A DNA stretch of 64,000 bases, from NCBI GenBank assembly GCA_963742655.1, contig CAVUMM010000005.1, positions 62,001 through 126,000 of the forward strand, given 5' to 3'. A program made the position numbers and the translations under genes. Shown piece by piece: positions 37,125-45,273 of the stretch. Numbering within the stretch: the first letter of the stretch is position 1; each line of letters opens with the position of its first letter. Source of the DNA: JAICLK01 sp963742655 (GTDB lineage: Bacteria > Patescibacteriota > Saccharimonadia > Saccharimonadales > UBA4665). The notes below the pieces were generated by a model, which searched no databases, was not told the DNA's origin, and saw only the letters and a program-made list of their open reading frames with translations.

Positions 37125-40100
37125 TCATGGCCCCATTCGTTGAACAATAAATTGATCTAGGGTTGCGCCTTTGCCGCTACCAGGGCCGGTACTCCACTGC
37201 GCCGAGAAGCCTAGGGCGTCACCGCCAGAGCCATTAGCCAGCGTCCCCGATCCACTAGTAAACGGTATGAAATTACCGCCAACGTTACTCCCTCCGGTAT
37301 ATTGGTCGAACGCATCGCCCTCTACTTTAAAGCCAAAGGAGGCACGACATGTTAGGTTGAGATCAATATTAAAGTGGCTAGAGGTACCATTTTTTACTAC
37401 TGCTGAAGCTATATCCGTAGAACCGTCTTGCAGATTAAAGGTGAGAGAATAGTTAGCTGTACCGCTGGTGGCAAGACCGGCCGCAGTTATATGGTAAACG
37501 ACGCCCGGCTGGCAGTCATCTTGTGGCGCTGTCCATGTTTGGCCAAATGCTGCTTCGCTAGTTCCACCCACTTGAGATGAGTCTGAAGTTGTTGAATACA
37601 TAAGGCCCGTACAATCATGCCAGTGCCCGTCAATGCCGCAGCGGAATGAATTCATTGGCGCATTATAATACATAGCTCCATTGGTGACAGTCCCTGGATC
37701 CGCATTATCATCGCTGTTATCAAGCACGAGCAGCTGCGGCTGGCTTTCTTGATTTGTGCCGCTACCGATTACCAGCCAACCGCGTACATCTGCATTACCT
37801 GCAACATCCAGGGTTCCACCAACGCTTAGTCCGCCCTGTATCGACTCGTCACCATTGACAGTCACATTACCGGCAGTCTGTAGTGTGCCAGTGCTTAGGC
37901 CTCCAGTCTCTAGTTGCTGAATATATCCGCCTCCCAAATCATATACTTGCAGGAATTCATTGGTGGTACCGCTGGTACCGCCACTTACCACATACGCATA
38001 TCGGCCGCTGATCCAGACATCATTTGGAGCTGTCGCAGTTGCTACGGTACCGATAGATACTGGTGCGCCAGGATTGGATATATCGAAAATCTGTAATGTA
38101 TTAGACCCGCCGTTCAACTCATACAGGTATCTGCCCTGTACCCTTACGGATCCCGGCCCGGTACCTGTAGCCCATCCTGCAGAATTGGGGGTCGTTGGGC
38201 TGTTCGGGTTTGATACATTGAACACCTGCAAGGTATTGGTGGAACTGTTCGTAACGTACGCGTAATTGCCTTGTACCCAAACCGAGTCAGGCGCTGTACT
38301 GCCGGAGCCGGTCGCACCGTCCCACACGCTCGTTGGCGCCGAAGGGTCGGATACGTTAAATATCTCCATACTATTGCCACCCCACTCGGCTACATATGCA
38401 TACCTTCCTTGAACATAAACGTCCATAGGATCAGCAGTTGTGGTAACCGTATGGCTTATTTCCTCTGGGACAAACGGATCAGAAATATCCCAGATTTGTA
38501 GTTCCGAGTTAGATGTCCAGCCAAGTATATAGAGATACCTGCCCGATATGTATAGCCCATTAGCATTGGAATCGCCTATCGCTGTGTAACTTCTCTCTAT
38601 TGGCGTGCTTGCATCACGCACGTCTACGATTTCGAACCCGTCATTTTGCTCAGTTATATACGCGTAATTACCTTGAACTCTGATCCATACTGGATTTGAG
38701 CCATCTGTGCCATATGTGGATTCTAGTACAGGAGCCGCCGGGTTTGATATGTCAAATATCTTCATGGTGTCTTCGCCGGCATTAACTTCATACAGATAAT
38801 TGCCTTGAACTGTCACATCGGTAGCACCGCTGGTTGATATACCGGCAGCCTGCCATGTCGCCAACGCCGCACTTGGGACCGTACCAGACACGTATAGCTG
38901 TCCTGTTGGGCTACCATTTCCTCCCAATGCCAGTTGCAACGAGCTGTTGCTGACGTTTGTACTGGCATACGCAGTATTTGAGCCAGGTGGCGATAGTGTT
39001 GATTGGGTAGCAATAGCGCCGGTGTCGATGTAAGTAGTTAGCGTTGAACTGGTTAGATACTTTTCGGTACCGGTTGAGGTTGAACGGTAAATTTTGTAAC
39101 CTGCGGCGCCAGTAATTGCATTCCAGGAAAGTGTTACCGTACTAGTTGAACCGGTAGTCACCTGGCTCTTTTCGTTTGATGCTGTAGTCTCGCCGCCGGC
39201 AGCATCAATTGCCGTAATCTTATAGAAATATGTCGCGGCTGTAAGTGTTCCTGCGGGGATACAGCTTGAGGCACAGGTGCTAGTGTTGTTTTGGGTTGGC
39301 GCGCTCATAGCGGCGAAGGTAGAGTTGACGGCCAGGCGCATGTTTGTGGTGTCGGCACGCAGCAGCGATGCAGCGCTGGAGTTTTGAACTTGCAATGCAG
39401 TCTGGGAGTTGGAGGTGCTCTTGAACAGTTTGTCGCCGGTGATGGTCTGGCTGCCGGTGCTAACGAGTCCGGGATTTGTGAAATCAGCAGTCTGCATGTA
39501 AATGCTGCTTCCCGAGATAACGGCACCGTTTGAACTCTTCGTTTGTGTATCGATTCCACCCACCGTAGTCACGCCGCTGCCGCTTCCACAGGATCCAAAG
39601 ACAAGTTTCGTCGCAACACTGGAATCAGATTGCAGACACTGACTGGTGCTTGGGGCAGTGACCGGCAGCGTTAATGTGTAACTGTTGACATTGGACGACG
39701 TGACAGCCAATCCCACCTGGGCCGCTCCTGCGGAATTATTGAATAACAGCACACCGTTGTTGTGACTCGAATTGCCCAGTATCACCTGTCCCTGATTGGA
39801 GTTTGACGAGGTGTCGACCGTCAGCACGGTGTAGCCGCTGGAGTTTTGCACCTGGAAGGCTCCGGTCGAATTAGAACCGGTCTTAATCACCAGACTCGGA
39901 TTCGAAGAAGCCCCGGTCAGGACGGCGGTGATGTTCTGCCCCTGCAGTGTCGTGGCCCCGGTCTGTGAGGCACCGCCAAGAGTAATTGACCCGCCCACGG
40001 TAGCCGCCCCGATGGCATAGGTGGAAGCTGCCACTCCGTTTAAGACATAGTTACCGGTACCGACCGTTTGGGTTATACCGGTGGCCTGCTGCAGTAAACT

Positions 40101-43100
40101 GCCACCGGTGTTGGTGACCTGCGATCCGTAAATGGTGGTCGTATCACCGTCATGGATGGTACTGGCACCCGTACCGGCATATGTGTTGCCGGACAAGTAA
40201 GTATCCGAAGTACTGGAGCCGGTAACGTTGATTGCATAACCAGTAGCACTACTGGCACCGGCAATAGTGTTACTGGTAATGGTGTTGTGATCGGAGTTGC
40301 TTAAGTAGATACCGTCATAGACAGTGCTGGTTTTGAGCGTTATGGCGTTACCGGTAATGGTATTGTAGCTGCCGCCGAATAGTTGAATGCCGTAATAGGC
40401 ATTATTGTAAATTTGGTTGCCATTGATGGTGGCGTTCGTGGAATACTGGACGTTAATACCATCGTTCGTGTTGCCGTATACAATGTTGCCGCTGGCGGTG
40501 CCGTTACCGTCCATGTAAATACCGTCAGTCGTGTTGCCGTAAGAACTGGATCCGGTTACCGCCACGTAGCCGATTGTCTCAATACCAGCCCCGGTGTTGT
40601 TATATGCCTGGCTGTTGACTACCGTGTCGTCGGTACCGGTTATGTAGAAGCCGCAGTTGCCGTTGGATTCGGCCTGGTCGCCCGAATAGCTATTCCTGGA
40701 ACCGTTATCGTAGAATCCGCGGGAGGTGTTGCTGGCGGCAATACTGTCGGTGATGCTGCTGTTGGAGCCGCCCACGTTGAAGCCGTCATTGCCGTTGCCG
40801 GTCGAGCTGGTGTTTTCTATCGTGAAGTTGCCGTATGTAGCGTATATACCGTCGGTGCGGAAGTTCTGGACGGCTACTTGGTCGATGGTTGCTCCGGTGG
40901 TCGAGTTGGACTCCAGGTACATACCGTACATCGCGCCGGATGACTGCTGGGAGCTGTTGCCGTCAAGCGTCATGTCCTTGATCATGGTCTTGCTGACGTA
41001 CGTGGATGTGTACAGCATATTGACGGCGGTGTTCAGGCCGTTCTTGAGTTCCAGGATGGTATTACCGCCGGCGCCCTCAAGGGTTACATTGCTCGGCAGG
41101 GTTATTGCGGATGAGATGATGTACGTGCCGTCTTCCAGGTAGACGACACCGCCATTGGCAGGAAGTGCAGAGATGGCACTGTTAATGGCTGATTCGGCAG
41201 TACAACCGGTGGCTACGTAGTCCGCTCCGGCGGTGTCACTGGAAGCGACTGAGTTTGGCGTACTACAAGTGCTGGTGGAGCTCATGGCGACTATTTCAGT
41301 GACGGACTTAGAACTGGCACCAGCAGAACAGTTAGCTTTCGTCTGCAAGCAAAAGGTATCGGTAGCCGCTACGCTAGACGGTAAGCTCAGTACCGGGCTG
41401 TTGGCTTGTGCGCCGCCGCTTTGGAAGGTAACCGTGTGGCCGCTGCCGTCCTGCAGTACTAGTGACCCGGCTACAGACGATGAACCAAGCGTAGTCGTAC
41501 CGCTGCTGACATTGAAGTTGGTGGATGTAGCGGTGATACCGCCAGTGCCTGCGTTCAGAGATAATGATGATGCCCCATTGGTATTGCCGATGGTAATAGC
41601 ATCAAATCCGGTTCCGGTAGCCGAGTCACCGATTTTTATGGTCTGGGTCTTACCGATTGCAACCTGGGCATGGCCGATGTCTATCTCATCGGTTTGGGTG
41701 GACTGGCCGAGGGTTATGGTGCCGGTCTCACTTGCTCCGCCAATGGTGACCGTGCCAGCGGTAGCACCCGAAGCTATAGTAACCGCACCACCGGAAGCGC
41801 TGGTATTAGTAGAGCCGATTGCCAACGTGCCGCCGGAAGTCAGGGCGTCTAGTGTGCCGATGAGTTCTTTGCTGCCGGCGTCGATGCTGGCAAGGTTGGC
41901 GCCGGCCGAACTTTGCAGCTGGAACAACGTACTGGACTGCGTAGGAGCAGCCTGGATAACCAGCGGCACATCTGCGGTACTGATACTCGAGATAAACTCG
42001 CCGCCGTTACTTACAACACCCGTGCTGGCCGCAACTTGAGCGCCAGTTGTTCTTACATACACTTGCGGCAAGCTTGACACTACCATTTGCGCGCCCCAGG
42101 CGTCGACTGTGGCAGCGTTATTTGTAATCAGAATCGTTGGAGTAACTGACACCATACCGGAGGCACTGACTTGCTGTGTGACACTGAATCGGTGCCACGT
42201 CGTACCAACGGTTAAGGATGCCGTGGGCGTACCCGTTTGCCCGGCCCCATTATTCCAGTCTATACGGAGCTGTACCGGTTGAGTGCCGCTGTTAGTCTTG
42301 AGCCAGACGCTGAAGGTATAGGTTGCTGAGTTAGTAGTACAGCCGGTCGTGCAGGTTTGAGCGTCAGTTTGGCTGGCAGCGGTAGTAACAAGCTGTTCAG
42401 CAGTTGTGTTACCGTCCGGAGCCACCTGCGTGTTGGCACTCGGAGAAGTCAGGTTTGCCGAATTAACCCATGTAGCGGTTTGATCAAATTGCTCGGAATC
42501 AATCAGCAAGTTGCCGAACGGCCCGATACCGCCATAGACATTATTGTAGTATCCGAGAGTTTCCTGATTACCGGCCGATGAAATACCATACAAGGTTGTT
42601 CCATTACTGTTTTGGGCATCGAACAGGTCACCCGTCTGCGTGGCGCTGTGACCCTTGGCGACTATTGCAACCTGGTTGTCTGCCCCCGATTGGGAGGTTA
42701 GTACGCCACCGGCCAGCGTTAAGTTATGACCCGATGTAACCGTTGTGCTGTTTGCCAGGCTGATTCCGCCAGCACCTTGTATAGTCGTTGTGCCGGCATT
42801 GACATTACCTACGGTGACGTTAGTAGTAGCACCCGATCCAGCATTACCCACATTAATCGTTTGCGTTACGCCAGTCGTACCAGTTTGGCCGATGTTGACG
42901 GTATTAGCCACACCGTTATCGCCAACACCGATCGTACCGCCACTGGCAGATTGTAATTCGATAGCCGTTGCACCGTTGCCACCCTGGATTAACGTTGTAT
43001 TGGCCAGAGCTGCGATCGAACCGATAGTAATAACATTTGTGCCGCTGCCGCTTGGGGTGCCGTCACCGATGTGAATCGTCTTGCCGCCTGCCACCTGGGT

Positions 43101-44810
43101 AGCGCCGGTCCCGATGTTTAGGGTATCTATACCCACGATATTGTCGCCGGTGCCCACGTTAATTGTTCTCGCCGCATCAGCCGCGACATTGCCGACATCA
43201 ATCTGCGTTACCCGGTCGCTATTACCAAGTTTCAGTACGGCAGTTCCATTTGTACCGTTTCCGCTACTGGACAGGATATTTAAGTTGATGGTGCTGGCGG
43301 TTGACTGGTTCGTACTCGGGCTGGCAATATTAACCGTCTGGGTATTAGTGCCACTTGGAACAGTAGACGCCAGATTCAGCGTGTATGCACCGTTGGATTG
43401 GCCAAGGTTTATAGTGGCACTACCGGTTGTTTTGCCAATATTGACACCGGCGCTGTTTACAGTAGCGATGTTAACCGTGCCATTGACGCCGCCGGCGCCA
43501 CTGCCCGCCCCCGCATCAATGCTTACGTTGCCGCCGTGATTCGTACCCGCGCCGCCATTGGCGTCGCCGCCCTGCAAAGTCAGTGCGCCACCGATACAGT
43601 TCGTGCTACAGGTGGCGTTCGTTTCGTTGCCGCCCTTAACGGTAACCTGGCCGCCGGTGCCGTTGTCCACGGTGGTGTTCCCAGACTGGACTGTCAACGC
43701 AGTGGCCGCGGCAGCACTCGGCGTCGTGATGTCCTGCGTTTGGCCACCCTGGAGACTTAGAACACCGGAAGTGTTCAGGCTGAAGTTCGTTCCCGACAAC
43801 GCCAATGTGCTGCCGGTAACGTTAAAGCTCGATGCCGATCCGGACGCCAGCTGCACCGCACCGGCGCCGCTATTGCCGATGGTCGTAGCACTGGATCCGC
43901 TCGCGTTAATTTGGGCCGTGCCGGTTTCGGTCAGCCCAGCGCTCAATGTCGTCAGGCCGCCGTTTACCGTGAATGTCTTGGTGCCGGTTACGGCAGTATT
44001 TTGGTTTAAGTTAATCAGGGTTGCGTTCGTCGTGCCGATTGCCAATGTCGTGGTACCGCTCGGCGTATCGAGCAAAGGAGTTTGGATTGCCGTTCCGGCT
44101 ATCCCGGTTCCGCTCACATTGAAGTTCCCCGTCTGCTGCGTGCCTGGTGAAGCGCTTTGCAGCGCCATCAAGCCGAAGGTGCCGCCGCCGGTAATATCTG
44201 GCAGGTTGATGGTTTCATCTGCCCCAAGGCTATTGAATTGCAGGGTGCCGGTGTGACCGCTCAATAATGTCTGCAACTGCTCGGCACTCTTGGCCTGCAG
44301 AGCATACGGCACTGCGGTGAGGTGCAGTCTTGGTGACATTTCACCGTCCCAGCTGGGGGAGCCGGTACCGCCGATGTTCATGGTGAGGTAGAGGTTCTGG
44401 TCCCAGTTTATTGTTCCCGGGAGGGATGTGACACTGCCGAGGTCTACGGTCAGATAGCCATTGGCGACATGGACTTTGTCGGCACCGATTCGAGTTTCAG
44501 TCCACAAACAGTCAGTATCACCGGTACAGCTGCCTTGGGAAGAGCCACTTGAAGAAGTGGTGTCATAGAGTTTGAATTCGATATTGTAGTCGCCGTCTGG
44601 TGCTATGGCACCGGAAGCGGTTTCCAGGCGGGCTTGGAAGTTTAGGGTGTTGTTGGGGGTGGCGGAGACGGTGGGGGGATGGGTGCCGAGGACGAATGTC
44701 AGGGAGAGACCGAGGGAAATCAAGGCAACAACAGCAACGCCCTTCAAGCGGTAAATCTGCTTGAAAGTATGACCGAACAAGACCGGTTTTCGCGGTTTTG
44801 GTTTAAACAT
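37125..44810 (-). CDS. Giant surface fibre C (2561 residues, intact)
   Basis: This is the only unbroken member of the family in the window. It starts MFKPKPRKP with a short cytoplasmic part (it lacks ~60 residues present in A and B), an anchor (GVAVVALISLGLSLTFVLG), and SATPNNTLNFQARLE with the LTAVPYALQA domain. Next are TIxIG/GGTG repeats, a carbohydrate-binding-like module (about 760-930), and a right-handed beta-helix (about 1153-1557, VVYLEDGTYIISSAITLPS and many N-x-G coils). Then come a fibronectin III-like domain (about 1840-1937, YKIYRSTSTGTEKYL) and a propeller of ~six LVIVD-type blades (about 1993-2297, FDISNPAAP, FNVSDPSAP, FDISNPGAP). The end has GAMYYNAPMNSFRCG and a jelly-roll-like head. 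Likely an N-terminally anchored adhesive fibre; host or polymer binding is inferred from modules. Confidence 0.9.
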   Translation of the reverse strand: MFKPKPRKPVLFGHTFKQIYRLKGVAVVALISLGLSLTFVLGTHPPTVSATPNNTLNFQARLETASGAIAPDGDYNIEFKLYDTTSSSGSSQGSCTGDTDCLWTETRIGADKVHVANGYLTVDLGSVTSLPGTINWDQNLYLTMNIGGTGSPSWDGEMSPRLHLTAVPYALQAKSAEQLQTLLSGHTGTLQFNSLGADETINLPDITGGGTFGLMALQSASPGTQQTGNFNVSGTGIAGTAIQTPLLDTPSGTTTLAIGTTNATLINLNQNTAVTGTKTFTVNGGLTTLSAGLTETGTAQINASGSSATTIGNSGAGAVQLASGSASSFNVTGSTLALSGTNFSLNTSGVLSLQGGQTQDITTPSAAAATALTVQSGNTTVDNGTGGQVTVKGGNETNATCSTNCIGGALTLQGGDANGGAGTNHGGNVSIDAGAGSGAGGVNGTVNIATVNSAGVNIGKTTGSATINLGQSNGAYTLNLASTVPSGTNTQTVNIASPSTNQSTASTINLNILSSSGNGTNGTAVLKLGNSDRVTQIDVGNVAADAARTINVGTGDNIVGIDTLNIGTGATQVAGGKTIHIGDGTPSGSGTNVITIGSIAALANTTLIQGGNGATAIELQSASGGTIGVGDNGVANTVNIGQTGTTGVTQTINVGNAGSGATTNVTVGNVNAGTTTIQGAGGISLANSTTVTSGHNLTLAGGVLTSQSGADNQVAIVAKGHSATQTGDLFDAQNSNGTTLYGISSAGNQETLGYYNNVYGGIGPFGNLLIDSEQFDQTATWVNSANLTSPSANTQVAPDGNTTAEQLVTTAASQTDAQTCTTGCTTNSATYTFSVWLKTNSGTQPVQLRIDWNNGAGQTGTPTASLTVGTTWHRFSVTQQVSASGMVSVTPTILITNNAATVDAWGAQMVVSSLPQVYVRTTGAQVAASTGVVSNGGEFISSISTADVPLVIQAAPTQSSTLFQLQSSAGANLASIDAGSKELIGTLDALTSGGTLAIGSTNTSASGGAVTIASGATAGTVTIGGASETGTITLGQSTQTDEIDIGHAQVAIGKTQTIKIGDSATGTGFDAITIGNTNGASSLSLNAGTGGITATSTNFNVSSGTTTLGSSSVAGSLVLQDGSGHTVTFQSGGAQANSPVLSLPSSVAATDTFCLQTKANCSAGASSKSVTEIVAMSSTSTCSTPNSVASSDTAGADYVATGCTAESAINSAISALPANGGVVYLEDGTYIISSAITLPSNVTLEGAGGNTILELKNGLNTAVNMLYTSTYVSKTMIKDMTLDGNSSQQSSGAMYGMYLESNSTTGATIDQVAVQNFRTDGIYATYGNFTIENTSSTGNGNDGFNVGGSNSSITDSIAASNTSRGFYDNGSRNSYSGDQAESNGNCGFYITGTDDTVVNSQAYNNTGAGIETIGYVAVTGSSSYGNTTDGIYMDGNGTASGNIVYGNTNDGINVQYSTNATINGNQIYNNAYYGIQLFGGSYNTITGNAITLKTSTVYDGIYLSNSDHNTITSNTIAGASSATGYAINVTGSSTSDTYLSGNTYAGTGASTIHDGDTTTIYGSQVTNTGGSLLQQATGITQTVGTGNYVLNGVAASTYAIGAATVGGSITLGGASQTGATTLQGQNITAVLTGASSNPSLVIKTGSNSTGAFQVQNSSGYTVLTVDTSSNSNQGQVILGNSSHNNGVLLFNNSAGAAQVGLAVTSSNVNSYTLTLPVTAPSTSQCLQSDSSVATKLVFGSCGSGSGVTTVGGIDTQTKSSNGAVISGSSIYMQTADFTNPGLVSTGSQTITGDKLFKSTSNSQTALQVQNSSAASLLRADTTNMRLAVNSTFAAMSAPTQNNTSTCASSCIPAGTLTAATYFYKITAIDAAGGETTASNEKSQVTTGSTSTVTLSWNAITGAAGYKIYRSTSTGTEKYLTSSTLTTYIDTGAIATQSTLSPPGSNTAYASTNVSNSSLQLALGGNGSPTGQLYVSGTVPSAALATWQAAGISTSGATDVTVQGNYLYEVNAGEDTMKIFDISNPAAPVLESTYGTDGSNPVWIRVQGNYAYITEQNDGFEIVDVRDASTPIERSYTAIGDSNANGLYISGRYLYILGWTSNSELQIWDISDPFVPEEISHTVTTTADPMDVYVQGRYAYVAEWGGNSMEIFNVSDPSAPTSVWDGATGSGSTAPDSVWVQGNYAYVTNSSTNTLQVFNVSNPNSPTTPNSAGWATGTGPGSVRVQGRYLYELNGGSNTLQIFDISNPGAPVSIGTVATATAPNDVWISGRYAYVVSGGTSGTTNEFLQVYDLGGGYIQQLETGGLSTGTLQTAGNVTVNGDESIQGGLSVGGTLDVAGNADVRGWLVIGSGTNQESQPQLLVLDNSDDNADPGTVTNGAMYYNAPMNSFRCGIDGHWHDCTGLMYSTTSDSSQVGGTSEAAFGQTWTAPQDDCQPGVVYHITAAGLATSGTANYSLTFNLQDGSTDIASAVVKNGTSSHFNIDLNLTCRASFGFKVEGDAFDQYTGGSNVGGNFIPFTSGSGTLANGSGGDALGFSAQWSTGPGSGKGATLDQFIVQRMGP

Positions 44811-44953
44811 TTAGTTTTTTGTTTGTGTTGTAGTTAGTCACTTTATGTGACCACCTAGTATTTGGTTTTGTTTTTTTGCGAACAAACAGGAGTCCGAAAA
44901 ACTCCCACCTATCCGTAAGTACTATTATGCTTAAGCTATAGGGATATAAACAA
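44811..44953 (-). promoter_or_regulatory. Promoter and structured 5-prime leader of giant C
   Basis: On the minus strand, -35 TTGTTT (44953-44948), 18 bp, -10 CATAAT (44929-44924) give a start near 44917 and a ~107-nt leader. Hairpin 1 has a perfect inner GGAGT/ACTCC helix, where A and B have G-U pairs. Hairpin 2 (44851-44837) is a perfect GTCAC-ATAAA-GTGAC. As in A and B, the final ~25 nt are A/C-rich and lack a Shine-Dalgarno sequence. Confidence 0.7.
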
Positions 44954-45273
44954 GGGTGAGATGACTAAAAATTTTGCCCGATTTTAATACTTAATAAGAG
45001 ACTGTATATATGCCCGCGTATTGTAATTGATACAACTCCATATAATGCTTCCCCTCTGCGGCGAGCAATACTGTTAGATGCTTAAATTTACTGTAGATTA
45101 TTGCGCTGTAAATCAAACTACGTAGCACATTCGTGTACATCATTTATCCACAAGCGTACGTGTTTTTCTGGCAGTTTGCAGTGCTTTTTTGATGCCAAAA
45201 TAATTAGGCATAGGTTTATTTAAGCGTAATGAAGACGTTACACCTCCTAGACTAAAAGTAATAGTTTTGCTGA
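44954..45273. other. Intergenic stretch without a recognisable gene
   Basis: About 320 A+T-rich bases lie between the giant C promoter and the nrdJ stop. I see no coding frame, RNA gene or clear T-rich terminator. The stretch does contain the 3-prime flank of nrdJ. Confidence 0.5.

Noticed and set aside
3039..44810. Prophage tail-fibre region
   Set aside because: The proteins have tail-fibre-like domains but start with membrane anchors, and no capsid, terminase, portal, integrase or lysis gene is present.
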